DNA of 64,000 nucleotides from an uncultured beta proteobacterium (lineage in GTDB: Bacteria; Pseudomonadota; Gammaproteobacteria; Burkholderiales; Burkholderiaceae_C): positions 1 to 64,000 of the forward strand of contig CAINUX010000146.1 of the NCBI GenBank assembly GCA_903853895.1, in the 5' to 3' direction. Shown one piece after another: positions 9,910-19,142 of the stretch. The position numbers and the translations under genes are program-made. The notes beneath the pieces were generated by a model. That model had not been told where the DNA came from, searched no databases, and was given only the letters and a program-made list of their open reading frames with translations. Position 1 is the first letter of the stretch; each line of letters opens with the position of its first letter.

Positions 9910-10551
9910 ATGACCCTCAGCACCTGGTGGCTGTTCATCGTGATGACGTTTGTCGTCTCAGCCACGCCCGGCCCCAATATGCTGTTTGTCATGAGCACCA
10001 GCGCCCGCCACGGTGTGGGCGCAGCGGTGGTGGCCATGCTGGGTTGCATGACCGCACTGCTGGCCATGATGAGCGTCTCTGCAGCGGGCCTGGGTGCCTT
10101 GCTACAGACCTATCCCACTGTATTTGATGCGCTGCGCCTGGCCGGGGCGGTCTATCTGGCGTATTTGGGGGTGAAGTGCTGGCGCTCACCGGTGCAGGAC
10201 ATGATGGGTGAAGGCATCGGCGGTTCCCCCACTCGCGCAGGTCCATTGGTGCCATCTGGCGCCATTTACCGGCAAGGCTTTTTAGTGGCCGCCAGCAACC
10301 CCAAAGCGATCCTTTTTGCGGCCGCGTTCTTGCCGCAGTTCATCAATCCGGACGCCGCCAAGCTGCCCCAGTTCGTGATTTTGCTCACCACGTTTACTGT
10401 CATCGAAGTCGGCTGGTATTTTGTCTATGCCGTTAGTGGCAAGCGGCTTGCCATCTACCTGCAGCGCGCGACGGTCATGCGGACGTTCAACCGTCTGACT
10501 GGCGGTGTGTTCATCGGGTTTGCGGCCATGATGGCCGCCGCACGTGACTAG
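9910..10551 (+). CDS. LysE/RhtB family amino acid exporter
   Basis: Inner-membrane exporter of about 213 residues with six predicted hydrophobic segments. The family signature is at residues about 12-40: FVVSATPGPNMLFVMSTSARHGVGAA, with the ATPGPN loop. A second conserved stretch is GFLVAASNPKAILFAAAFLPQF. GGAG precedes the ATG by seven bases. Substrate (homoserine, threonine or another amino acid) cannot be read from sequence. Divergent from the VOC gene and overlapping the next gene by 8 bases, so probably co-transcribed with it. Confidence 0.9.
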   Translation: MTLSTWWLFIVMTFVVSATPGPNMLFVMSTSARHGVGAAVVAMLGCMTALLAMMSVSAAGLGALLQTYPTVFDALRLAGAVYLAYLGVKCWRSPVQDMMGEGIGGSPTRAGPLVPSGAIYRQGFLVAASNPKAILFAAAFLPQFINPDAAKLPQFVILLTTFTVIEVGWYFVYAVSGKRLAIYLQRATVMRTFNRLTGGVFIGFAAMMAAARD

Positions 10552-11146
10552 TGCAGAGCACCCCAAGCGCCCGGTCTGCCCTGCCTGCCAGCGCCCCCAA
10601 CGCGCTTGCATCTGTCAGTGGGTGACCCCGGTTGCGCACACCACGGAGGTGCTCATCCTGCAGCATCCGCTGGAGGTTGACCACGCCAAGAACAGTGCCC
10701 GCCTGCTGCAACTGAGCCTGGCGCACAGCCGGGTGCTAATCGGCGAGACCTTCGACCACGCCACGTTGCTGGAAGCGTTGCGCGAACCCAAATACACCGT
10801 GCTGCTGTACCCCCAGACTCCGCAGAATGCATCACCGGTCCCAGACGCCACGCTGTTGCGGCACCCTTCAAACCTGCGCCTGGTGGTGCTCGACGGCACC
10901 TGGCGCAAGAGCCGCAAGATGCTGCACCTGAGTGCGCTGTTGCAAAGCCTGCCGCGGTTGTCGCTGGACGATGTTCCAACTTCCAGCTATTTGATTCGCA
11001 AGGCGCACCGGCCCGGGCAGCTGTCCACGCTGGAGGCGACCTGCACGGCGCTGGCCCAGCTGGAGGGCCAGCCCGAGCGGTTTCAGCCGCTGCTGGACGC
11101 CTTCGACGGATTTGTGGCGCAGCAGTTGGCCTTCAGGCCGCAGTAG
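10544..11146 (+). CDS. tapT: DTW-domain tRNA-uridine aminocarboxypropyltransferase
   Basis: Cytosolic SAM-dependent enzyme of the DTW family (E. coli YfiP/TapT) that places a 3-amino-3-carboxypropyl group on uridine 47 of tRNA. The N-terminus has a zinc-binding cluster with CPACQRPQRACIC; the family signature appears as DGTWRKSRKM near the middle, and STLEATCTAL near the end matches the family's conserved helix. GTG start at 10544 overlaps the end of the LysE gene. About 200 residues, normal length. Confidence 0.85.
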   Translation: MTSAEHPKRPVCPACQRPQRACICQWVTPVAHTTEVLILQHPLEVDHAKNSARLLQLSLAHSRVLIGETFDHATLLEALREPKYTVLLYPQTPQNASPVPDATLLRHPSNLRLVVLDGTWRKSRKMLHLSALLQSLPRLSLDDVPTSSYLIRKAHRPGQLSTLEATCTALAQLEGQPERFQPLLDAFDGFVAQQLAFRPQ

Positions 11147-11174
11147 CGGGCATGCGCCGCATGGGGTCGCGGTC

Positions 11175-13652
11175 TCAAGGCCGCGCTACGGGCAGCACGT
11201 TCCAGATGGTCTTGGCGTACTGACCGATGGTGCGGTCGGATGAAAACTGCCCCATGCCGGCCACATTCAAAATCGCCTTGTGGGTCCACGCCACCGGATC
11301 GCGGTAGAGCTGCCCCACCTGGTCCTGGCAGGCAATGTAGGACGCGTAGTCAGCCAGCAGCCGGTAGTGGTCGCCGTGGTAGGTCAGGGCTTCGAAAACG
11401 GGCTTGAAGCGGTCGTTGTCTTCGGGCGAAAAGTAGCCATCGCGCAGCATGTCCAGCGTCTGGCGCAGCTCAGTGTTGTTGTCGTAGTAAACCCACGGGT
11501 TGTAGCCACCGGCGTAGGTCTGGGCGACTTCGTCGGTCGTCATGCCAAAGATGAAGATGTTGTCTGCGCCCACTTCGTCGCGAATCTCGACGTTGGCGCC
11601 ATCCAGGGTTCCGATGGTCAGCGCACCGTTGAGCGCCAGCTTCATGTTGCCGGTGCCAGACGCTTCGGTGCCCGCGGTGGAAATCTGCTCGGACAGGTCC
11701 GCCGCCGGAATGATGATTTCGGCGGTGGAGACGTTGTAGTTGGGGATGAACACCACCTTCAGGCGGTCCCCTACCTGGGCGTCGTTGTTCACCACGTCGG
11801 CCACATCGTTGATGAGGCGGATGATCAGCTTGGCCATGCGGTAGCCAGGGGCCGCCTTGCCGCCGAAGATCACCGTGCGGGGTGGCGCCGTGCCACCGGC
11901 ACGCAGACGGTTGTAGAGCGTGATCACGTGCAACACGTTGAGCAGCTGGCGCTTGTATTCGTGGATGCGTTTGATCTGCACGTCGAACAGCGAATCCGGA
12001 TCGACCTGTATGGCCAGCCGCTGCGCAATCAACTGCGCCAGGCGCACTTTGTTGTCTCGCTTGACCTGCACAAACGCCGCACAGAACGCCGGGTCCGTAG
12101 CCAGCGGAGTGAGCTGGCGCAACTGGTCCAGGTCCTTCAGCCAGCCATGGCCAATGCGGCTGGTAATCAGCCTGGCCAGCGCCGGGTTGGCCTGGTTCAG
12201 CCAGCGCCGGGGCGTAACGCCGTTGGTCATGTTGACGATCTTGTCCGGCCAGAACCGATGAAAGTCGGAAAAAATGGTTTCCTTCATCAACCGGGTGTGG
12301 ATGGCAGCGACGCCATTGACCTTGTGGCTGCCGACGATGGCCAGGTGCGCCATGCGGATGCGTTTGCCATGGGCCTCGTCAATCAGTGACATGCGAGCCC
12401 ACAGCCCCGGATCACCGGGGTGGTGGTGCATGACATCGCGCAGGAAGTGGAGGTTGATTTCATAAATGATTTGCAAGTGGCGTGGCAGCACGCGCGCGAA
12501 CAGCGGCACAGACCAGGTCTCCAGCGCCTCGGGCATCAGGGTGTGGTTGGTATAGCTGAAAGTGCGGGTGGTGATGGCCCAGGCGCGGTCCCAGTCCAGT
12601 TGGTGCTGGTCGGTGAGGATGCGCATCAACTCGGCCACCGCAATCGACGGATGGGTGTCGTTGAGTTGCACCGCCACCTTGTCGGACAGGGCGTCCAGCG
12701 GCAGGCCGGACTTGGCGAAGCGGTACAGCATGTCCTGCAGCGAGGCGCTGACAAAGAAATACTGCTGCTTGAGCCGCAGTTCGCGGCCCATCTCGGTGGT
12801 GTCATTGGGGTAGAGCACCTTGGACAGGTTCTCGGAGGCGTTCTTGCTTTCGACCGCCCGGATGTAGTCACCTTCGTTGAAATACGTCAGGTTAAAGTCG
12901 CGGCTGGACTTGGCAGACCACAGCCGCATGTTGTTGACCGTGCCTGTATCAAAACCCGGAATCGGGTAATCGTAGGCCATGGCCATCACGTCATCGGTGT
13001 CTATCCATTGGTGGCGCTGGATACCTTTCTCGTCGGTGAAGTCGACCGTTCGGCCATAGAACTTGACCTGGTAGAGCACCTCGGGGCGGGGAAACTCCCA
13101 GGGGTTGCCGTAGCGCAGCCAGTTGTCGGGGTGCTCGACCTGCTGGCCGTTTTCGATACTCTGGTGGAACATGCCGTATTCGTAGCGTATGCCGTAGCCG
13201 TAGCCTGGCACCCCCATGGTGGCCATCGAGTCCAGAAAGCACGCGGCCAGCCGCCCCAGACCGCCGTTGCCCAAGGCGGCATCGGGCTCTACCTCGCGCA
13301 GGTTTTCGGGTTTGAGTCCCATCTCGGCCAAGGCCGACAGCGCGTCGTGGAACTCTTTCTCGGCGCAGATGTTGAGCATGCTGTTGGTCATGGTGCGCCC
13401 CATGAGGAATTCCAGCGACAGGTAGTAGACGCGCTTGCGGTTGTCCACGTAATAGCTGCGCATGGTGGCCATCCAGCGCTCGATCATGCGTTCGCGCACC
13501 ACAGCGGCCGCGGCGTAGAACCAGTCGCGATCTGTGGCGGTGATGGGGTCCTTGCCGACCGAAAAAACCAGGTGCTGGTAGAGTGAACGACGAATCGACT
13601 CGGCATCTAGCGTCGGGTGCTCGAGTTCGGGCAATGCGGCGGGCTCTTTCAT
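11175..13652 (-). CDS. glgP: Glycogen phosphorylase
   Basis: Cytosolic pyridoxal-phosphate enzyme (825 residues) that removes glucose-1-phosphate from alpha-1,4-glucans. The PLP-lysine segment EASGTGNMKLALNGALT is intact near the C-terminus, as are the nucleotide/glucan landmarks GNGGLGRLAACFLDS and QLNDTHPSIAVAELMR. The ATG at 13652 is preceded by GAGGGAG. No other glycogen genes are adjacent; the gene is divergent from the large ABC transporter with 80 bases between them. Confidence 0.96.
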   Translation of the reverse strand: MKEPAALPELEHPTLDAESIRRSLYQHLVFSVGKDPITATDRDWFYAAAAVVRERMIERWMATMRSYYVDNRKRVYYLSLEFLMGRTMTNSMLNICAEKEFHDALSALAEMGLKPENLREVEPDAALGNGGLGRLAACFLDSMATMGVPGYGYGIRYEYGMFHQSIENGQQVEHPDNWLRYGNPWEFPRPEVLYQVKFYGRTVDFTDEKGIQRHQWIDTDDVMAMAYDYPIPGFDTGTVNNMRLWSAKSSRDFNLTYFNEGDYIRAVESKNASENLSKVLYPNDTTEMGRELRLKQQYFFVSASLQDMLYRFAKSGLPLDALSDKVAVQLNDTHPSIAVAELMRILTDQHQLDWDRAWAITTRTFSYTNHTLMPEALETWSVPLFARVLPRHLQIIYEINLHFLRDVMHHHPGDPGLWARMSLIDEAHGKRIRMAHLAIVGSHKVNGVAAIHTRLMKETIFSDFHRFWPDKIVNMTNGVTPRRWLNQANPALARLITSRIGHGWLKDLDQLRQLTPLATDPAFCAAFVQVKRDNKVRLAQLIAQRLAIQVDPDSLFDVQIKRIHEYKRQLLNVLHVITLYNRLRAGGTAPPRTVIFGGKAAPGYRMAKLIIRLINDVADVVNNDAQVGDRLKVVFIPNYNVSTAEIIIPAADLSEQISTAGTEASGTGNMKLALNGALTIGTLDGANVEIRDEVGADNIFIFGMTTDEVAQTYAGGYNPWVYYDNNTELRQTLDMLRDGYFSPEDNDRFKPVFEALTYHGDHYRLLADYASYIACQDQVGQLYRDPVAWTHKAILNVAGMGQFSSDRTIGQYAKTIWNVLPVARP

Positions 13653-13732
13653 GGAACGCTCCCTCGAAGTGGACCAAGACCATCATACGCGCGCTGTTGA
13701 TTTCGACAAGGCACAATCACCTACTTTGCCCG

Positions 13733-16700
13733 ATGTGGTTGAAGCTCCCCTCCGCTTTTTTCAAATCGCTGTCTGACGACTTCCTGGGGCATCTCACGCC
13801 CGGAATTCGGCGGTTGTACCGGGACAAAGCGGCCTGGGGTGTGCAGGACATCGACCCGATCATCCAGCGACTGGAGACGCGGTACGACACAGCACAGTCG
13901 CCGATGCAGACGCAGCGCGGCTTGTGGCGCTTCATCCAGAGCATCATGCTGTCCAGCCGGCCGCTGTTCTGGAGTGCCTTGCTCTACATGCTGGTCTCCA
14001 CGGTGGTCGGGCTGGCGCCGGCGCTGCTGATCGAGCTGGTGATGACGCACTTTGAAAGTATTCAGGTGTCACCCTGGACACTGCCCAATGCGCTGCTGTT
14101 GCTCGCATTCCCCCTGGTGATTTACATCACCAATGTCACGTTCTGGCGCTACATCAAGGCATTTTCACAGGCGCACATGCTGCAGCGCCGGGCGCTGATG
14201 CAGGCGTTTTCCCGCAAATGGTTTCGGCTGGCCCCGCGCGTGCGCCACGAACTGCCACAAGGCAACGTGCAGAACCTGATGCACATTGACGTGCCGGCGG
14301 TCAGCCACTGCGTCGAGCGCTTCGTCGATGGGGTGATGGTGGTGGTGCACATTGCAGTGGCGGCTGCGCTTCTATGGCGCTATCTGGGCACGACGGCCGC
14401 TATTGGCCTCTCTCTCATGGCGCTGAGTGTGCCGGTCTTGAAGTACATCGTGCGTGAAACCGCCCGGCGCCAGCACGGGCTGCTGGCAGCGCGAGACAGC
14501 CGGCTGGACCTGTTCTCGCAGATTCTGTCGGCCATCAAGGTCATCAAGCTCTCCGGCTGGTCCGACGTGTTCCTGCAGCGCACCCGCAAGATCCGCGACA
14601 CCGAAGTGGGTCGTCTTATCTCGGTGATGCTGTTGCAGACCCGTTCGTCGTTGGTATTTTCCAGTGCCGGATTGTTGGTGGCGACCTTTACTTATGGCAT
14701 TCACATCCTGCGGGGTGGCGAGCTGCATGCGGCCATGCTGTTGCCCACACTGCTGATTTTCCAGGGCCTGGAGTTTCCGTTTGTGGTCCTGAGCGATGTG
14801 GCCAGCACTCTGGCGCAAACCAAGGTATCGGCCTCGCGTCTGCTGGATTTCTTCAATCTCCAGGAGGAGGCGTCAACCCCGGCGGCTGCGGCCCTTGCGC
14901 CCGCGCCCGGTTTGCAGGTGCGTGATCTGGTCTTCAAGGCCGACAACGGCAAGACCATTCTGGACTCGATTTCCTTTTCACTGGAGCCGGGGCAGAGTCT
15001 GGCCATCGTGGGGCCGGTGGGTGCGGGCAAGTCGGTGCTTTTGCGGGCACTGCTGCGGGAATATGCGCCCAGCGCTGGCGAAGTGCAGTGGCTGGGCCAG
15101 CCGCAGTTTGCCTATTGTCCGCAAGAGACCTTTGTTGCCAGCGGCACGCTGCGTGACAACTTGACGCTGTTTGCGCAGGGTGGCACCAACCACGACGACG
15201 CTATCCAGCGCGCCCTGCGGCTGGCCAGCCTGTCCCAGGATGTGGACCAATGGCCCGGCGGACTCAATACCGAAATCGGTGAGCGCGGCCTCAATCTGTC
15301 GGGGGGGCAGAAGCAGCGGGTGTCGCTGGCGCGTGCTGCCCTGCACCCGGCCAACACAGTGGTGCTGGATGACCCCTTCTCGGCACTGGATGTGGCCACC
15401 GAAGCCCGCATCGCCGACGACCTGTTGTTTGGTGCGTGGAGCCAACACCTGCGCATCTGTGTGACCCACCGTTTGGCGCACATCGCCCGGTTTGATCGCA
15501 TTCTGTTCATTGATTCGGATGGTCGCAGTGAGTTTGGCACCCTCGAACAATTGCGCGCCACCAACCCCCAGTTTTCGAATTTCTTGCGCATTGAGGGAGA
15601 AGGCCACGCGGACCAGAGCACTGTCATGGGGCATCTCCAAGCCGATACCAGCGCAGTCTCGGAGAAGGAGGAACTGCTCACCGCCACCGAAGGTCAGGCC
15701 GCGGGAAATATTCCAGGCTCCGTCTGGCGCAATATCCTGATGACCCTGGGAGAAAGCAGCTGGAAAGGGCGGCCCGTTTGGGGCGCCAGCTGGGTTCTGG
15801 GGCTGGTGCTGCTGGCCAGCGCATTGCCACTGCTGCAACAGTTTCTGATGTCGCGCATGGGGGGCGCCAGCCCCATGACACCGGTCGCGTTCTTCGTGGC
15901 TTTCTCCGCTCTCACGCTGTTCATCCTGGTGGTGAGCTACATCGCCCAGGCAACGTTTCGGCGCAGCTGTGCCCGCACGGCGCAGGATGCCCATGACAAG
16001 ATGCTGGGCGGCGTCATGGCGTCACCCTTGCGGTTTTTTGAGACCACGCCCTCCGGCCGCCTGATGAATCGTTTTTCTGCCGACATTCAGCAGCTTGATG
16101 TCGAGTTGGCCAGCCGTGGTTTCCGGTTTTCTTCAGGTGCCACCCATGTGCTGGCCTGCGTGTTTGGCCTGGTGGGGGTCGCGCCGATGGTGGTGTTGCC
16201 CTTTCTGGCGACGACCTATGTGTCGGTCCGGATCTCGCGCCTGTATGGTGTGGCGGTGCGCGAGAACGCGCGCTTGGCCGCAATTACCCGCTCGCCGGTG
16301 TTCTCGTTGTTCAACGACTGTGTGCGCGGGCATTCGACGCTGCGCGCCTTTGGCCGCGAGCGCGACCTCACCCACGCATTTGACGCGGCAGCTGCGCTGA
16401 GCCTCAACATGGAGCTGAGGCGCTGGGACCTGGCCCTGTGGCTGTCAATGCGGCTGACGGTGGTCTCCAGTGTCCTGATCGCGTGCCTCCTGGTGCCCGT
16501 GGTAATGGCGGGCACTAACGACTGGATGCCTGCGCTCAGCGCCGGCTCGGTAGGTTTACTCTTGGCGCTGTCGTTTGGTCTGCTGGGGCAAATTGAGCGC
16601 CTCTGCCGGGACTTCTTCGCGCTGTCCGCCGTGCTCGTACCCTGGGAGCGCTGCCAGCAGTGGGCAGAGTTGCCGCCGGAGGAAGGTGGCAAGGCCAATG

Positions 16701-17395
16701 CAGTGGTGCCGGTGGATTGGCCTACCGAAGGCTGCATCGAGTTTCGCCAGGCCTGCTTGCGTTATGCCCCGGAGCTGCCGGCCATCGTCGAGGATGCGAC
16801 CTTCGTGGTTCCGGCCCACTCCCATGTTGCACTGCTGGGGCGCACTGGAGCCGGCAAATCGACGGTGTTGCTATCCTTGCTGCGCACGCTCAGCATTGAG
16901 CGCGGAGACATCCTGATCGACGGCGTCAATATTCTGGACATACCCCATGCGCGGCTGCGCCAGGCGATTGCCTATGTTCCCCAGGACCCGGTGCTGTTCC
17001 TGGGGCCGCTGCGCGAGTCCATTGACGTCACCGGTGCGTACAGCGACCACGACATCCAGATCGCCATGGCGCAGATCGGTTTGGGTGGTTTCGTTGCCGG
17101 GCTGCCGCAGGGGCTGGCAACCCCGCTGGAGGAAGGTGGACGCAACATCAGCGCCGGCCAACGCCAGCTGATTTGCCTGGCCCGCGCCCTGTTGTCGCGC
17201 TCGCGCATCATCCTGATGGACGAGGCCACCGCCAGCGTGGATGTGGAGACGGATGAACTGATCCGCGCTGCCATTCAAGAGCACTTGCGCAACACGACTA
17301 TTTTGCTGATCGCCCACCGCCCCAGTTCGCTGGCGCTGTGCGACCAGTGGATTCGCGTGGAGCAGGGGCGCACGGTCACCGTAGCGCGGTCGTAA
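13733..17395 (+). CDS. Full-length ABCC-like ABC transporter (TMD-NBD-TMD-NBD)
   Basis: A single chain of 1220 residues with two membrane and two ATPase halves, probably an inner-membrane exporter. NBD1 has Walker A GPVGAGKS at about 427, LSGGQKQR at 522, and LDDP at 545-548, so the usual catalytic Glu is Asp (547); its H-loop His is present (579). NBD2 has Walker A GRTGAGKS at about 1036, a signature altered to ISAGQ at 1139, and a canonical DE pair at 1163-1164 with AHRP following. This asymmetry is the one known from eukaryotic MRP/CFTR-type ABCC proteins. ATG 13733 is chosen because the frame upstream overlaps glgP. Substrate unknown; it stands alone. Confidence 0.88.
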   Translation: MWLKLPSAFFKSLSDDFLGHLTPGIRRLYRDKAAWGVQDIDPIIQRLETRYDTAQSPMQTQRGLWRFIQSIMLSSRPLFWSALLYMLVSTVVGLAPALLIELVMTHFESIQVSPWTLPNALLLLAFPLVIYITNVTFWRYIKAFSQAHMLQRRALMQAFSRKWFRLAPRVRHELPQGNVQNLMHIDVPAVSHCVERFVDGVMVVVHIAVAAALLWRYLGTTAAIGLSLMALSVPVLKYIVRETARRQHGLLAARDSRLDLFSQILSAIKVIKLSGWSDVFLQRTRKIRDTEVGRLISVMLLQTRSSLVFSSAGLLVATFTYGIHILRGGELHAAMLLPTLLIFQGLEFPFVVLSDVASTLAQTKVSASRLLDFFNLQEEASTPAAAALAPAPGLQVRDLVFKADNGKTILDSISFSLEPGQSLAIVGPVGAGKSVLLRALLREYAPSAGEVQWLGQPQFAYCPQETFVASGTLRDNLTLFAQGGTNHDDAIQRALRLASLSQDVDQWPGGLNTEIGERGLNLSGGQKQRVSLARAALHPANTVVLDDPFSALDVATEARIADDLLFGAWSQHLRICVTHRLAHIARFDRILFIDSDGRSEFGTLEQLRATNPQFSNFLRIEGEGHADQSTVMGHLQADTSAVSEKEELLTATEGQAAGNIPGSVWRNILMTLGESSWKGRPVWGASWVLGLVLLASALPLLQQFLMSRMGGASPMTPVAFFVAFSALTLFILVVSYIAQATFRRSCARTAQDAHDKMLGGVMASPLRFFETTPSGRLMNRFSADIQQLDVELASRGFRFSSGATHVLACVFGLVGVAPMVVLPFLATTYVSVRISRLYGVAVRENARLAAITRSPVFSLFNDCVRGHSTLRAFGRERDLTHAFDAAAALSLNMELRRWDLALWLSMRLTVVSSVLIACLLVPVVMAGTNDWMPALSAGSVGLLLALSFGLLGQIERLCRDFFALSAVLVPWERCQQWAELPPEEGGKANAVVPVDWPTEGCIEFRQACLRYAPELPAIVEDATFVVPAHSHVALLGRTGAGKSTVLLSLLRTLSIERGDILIDGVNILDIPHARLRQAIAYVPQDPVLFLGPLRESIDVTGAYSDHDIQIAMAQIGLGGFVAGLPQGLATPLEEGGRNISAGQRQLICLARALLSRSRIILMDEATASVDVETDELIRAAIQEHLRNTTILLIAHRPSSLALCDQWIRVEQGRTVTVARS

Positions 17396-18056
17396 CTTCC
17401 CTGTAGCGCTGGTGCAAAATCTTGACCCGCTGCACATACACCTGCGTTTCAGCATACGGTGGCACGCCCGCATAGCGTTGCACCGCCTCGGGTCCGGCGT
17501 TGTAGCCTGCGGTGGCCAGAGCCACGTCATTCTTGAAGCGTGCCAGCAAGCCCGCCAGGTACTGCGCGCCGCCCAGTATGTTGGGGCCAGCACTCTGGGG
17601 CTCGGTCACGCCGAGCATGCGCGCCGTGCCCGGCATCAACTGCATCAGACCCATGGCCCCCTTTGGCGAGCGCGCACGCGCGTTGAAGTTTGATTCTGCA
17701 TGGATCACCGCCCTTACCAGGGCCGGGTCCAGCGCATATTGGCGCGCGGCCTGGGCGATCTCGTCACCGTATGCGTCGCGGTGCAGCGGGGTCGTCAGCC
17801 AATCGATGCTGGAGGTGACGGCGCAGGCGTAGCACGAGGTGCGGTAGACCACGTAGGCCACTTTGCTCGGTGGCACATCCGAAAACGAGGGGGTGCCGCC
17901 CTGCAGGTACTTGTAAATCCTGGCGTTGGGCTTCTTGGCATCGGTGTTGGCCGCTGCGTCGCCCGCGGTTGTCGCCAGGGCTGGGCCGCAGACAACAAGG
18001 CCCAGCAGCCACAGGGCTGCCAGTGCGCGAGGGAAAGTGCAGAGTGGTCGGGTCAC
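17376..18056 (-). CDS. Lytic transglycosylase (SLT domain)
   Basis: Exported murein hydrolase of 226 residues. A signal peptide (ALAALWLLGLVVCGPALA) covers about residues 11-29. The SLT domain starts with the catalytic Glu in VIHAESNFN and continues with SPKGAMGLMQLMPGTARMLGV and TAGYNAGPEAVQRY, all family landmarks. The GTG start at 18056 has GGAG eight bases before it. A cysteine pair in YRTSCYACAV lies in the linker. The 3' end overlaps the ABC transporter gene by 20 bases in convergent orientation. Confidence 0.9.
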   Translation of the reverse strand: MTRPLCTFPRALAALWLLGLVVCGPALATTAGDAAANTDAKKPNARIYKYLQGGTPSFSDVPPSKVAYVVYRTSCYACAVTSSIDWLTTPLHRDAYGDEIAQAARQYALDPALVRAVIHAESNFNARARSPKGAMGLMQLMPGTARMLGVTEPQSAGPNILGGAQYLAGLLARFKNDVALATAGYNAGPEAVQRYAGVPPYAETQVYVQRVKILHQRYREVTTALR

Positions 18057-18075
18057 ACCACATTCTCCAACCTTT

Positions 18076-19023
18076 TTAGCGTCCGTCTTGCGCTCCCCGC
18101 CGCACGAGGCCAGCCAGCACCTGGGTCACCCAGCCACCGCCGCTCACCAGCACAATCCCCATGAGCACCGGAATGGCGCCCAGCAAGAAGGTTCGCTCAA
18201 TGGGCTCATTCAACAGCCAGGCACCAAAGACGATGCCAAAGAGCGGTGTCATGAACGAAAACACGCCCAGGCGTGAAGCCAGGTATTTGCGCAGCAGCCA
18301 GAACCACACCAGAAAACTGGCAAACGACACCACCAGCGAATGAAACACCAGGCTGGCCCAGACCTGCGGCGTGGGGTTGAAGTGGGCCTGGCCCGAGCCC
18401 CAGGCGGCAATCGTCAACAGCACAAAGGCACCCACGAGTTGGTACAGCAGGGTCTGGGTCGCTGGTGCACGGGCCAGTGTGGTGCAGCGCACCACCACCG
18501 TGGTGGCGCCCCAGGCAATGCCGGCCAGCAGGCCCAAGAAGTCACCCCAGAGCATGTTGCCGGTTAACGACCCACCGCCTTGGTTTCGGCCGAAAAAGGT
18601 CAGCGCAATGCCGCCAAAGGCCAGAGCGATGCCAAACCACTGCACGACCCCCAGCCGTTCCGCAGGCAGCTTCCAATGCAAACCTAAAGCGGCAAAAACC
18701 GGCGCGGTGTACAGAAAGACCACCATGTGCGACGCGCTGGTGTGGCGCAGCCCTTCACCGACCAGCAGAAACTCGAAGCCGAAAAGAAGCCCCACCACCA
18801 CACCGGGCCGCCAGGTGCGGTCGGCCAGATGCATACGTTCGCCCCGCGCGGCCATGAGCATGACCACCAGCAAGGCGGCCACGCCGGAGCGTAGCGCGAT
18901 CTGGAAAGTCGGCGCGATGTCGGCTGCCGTGGCCTTGAGCACCACCTGCTGCAGGCCCCACACCAGGCAGAGCAGCAGCATCAGCGCAATGGCTTGTCCG
19001 TCGAGCGCTTTGCGCGAATCCAT
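18076..19023 (-). CDS. EamA/DMT family exporter
   Basis: Inner-membrane protein with ten hydrophobic segments arranged as two EamA repeats; the first opens with LMLLLCLVWGLQQVVLK and the second with LWGDFLGLLAGIAWGATTVVVR. Members export amino acids or other small metabolites; the substrate here is unknown. ATG at 19023 is preferred over an upstream TTG because AGGA lies seven bases before it. The upstream 120 bases contain two palindromes, so it is likely regulated. It follows a LysR gene on the same strand and ends 20 bases before the transglycosylase start. Confidence 0.87.
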   Translation of the reverse strand: MDSRKALDGQAIALMLLLCLVWGLQQVVLKATAADIAPTFQIALRSGVAALLVVMLMAARGERMHLADRTWRPGVVVGLLFGFEFLLVGEGLRHTSASHMVVFLYTAPVFAALGLHWKLPAERLGVVQWFGIALAFGGIALTFFGRNQGGGSLTGNMLWGDFLGLLAGIAWGATTVVVRCTTLARAPATQTLLYQLVGAFVLLTIAAWGSGQAHFNPTPQVWASLVFHSLVVSFASFLVWFWLLRKYLASRLGVFSFMTPLFGIVFGAWLLNEPIERTFLLGAIPVLMGIVLVSGGGWVTQVLAGLVRRGAQDGR

Positions 19024-19047
19024 GGGGTGTCCTTTTGGTGTCAATAT

Positions 19048-19064
19048 GCTATTAAAAAAATAGC
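19048..19064. repeat. GCTAT-N7-ATAGC repeat, copy 1
   Basis: Seventeen-base inverted repeat GCTAT-TAAAAAA-ATAGC, 25 bases upstream of the EamA gene. Two further copies with the same arms and the same 7-base spacer lie at 51520 and 55645, all between or at the edge of genes. Confidence 0.6.
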
Positions 19065-19080
19065 AAACTATGCATAGTTT
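19065..19080. promoter_or_regulatory. Perfect 16-bp palindrome upstream of EamA gene
   Basis: AAACTATGCATAGTTT reads identically on both strands and directly abuts the 17-base repeat, 42 bases upstream of the EamA start codon. Position and symmetry fit a repressor operator; the regulator is unknown. Confidence 0.45.
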
Positions 19081-19117
19081 ACGTGGGCTAAGTGTCTATT
19101 CTATTCGCAAACTTCAT

Positions 19118-19142
19118 AACAATACCCAATATGGGTATTGTT
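19118..19142. terminator. Perfect 11-bp hairpin at the end of the LysR gene
   Basis: AACAATACCCA and TGGGTATTGTT are perfect complements around a 3-base loop, and the hairpin overlaps the LysR stop codon. It lacks a following T-run, so it could be a weak terminator or an operator for the EamA gene downstream. Confidence 0.4.

Noticed and set aside
11280-13586. Long plus-strand frames opposite glgP
   Set aside because: High-GC antisense frames of a well-conserved gene; no recognisable domains.
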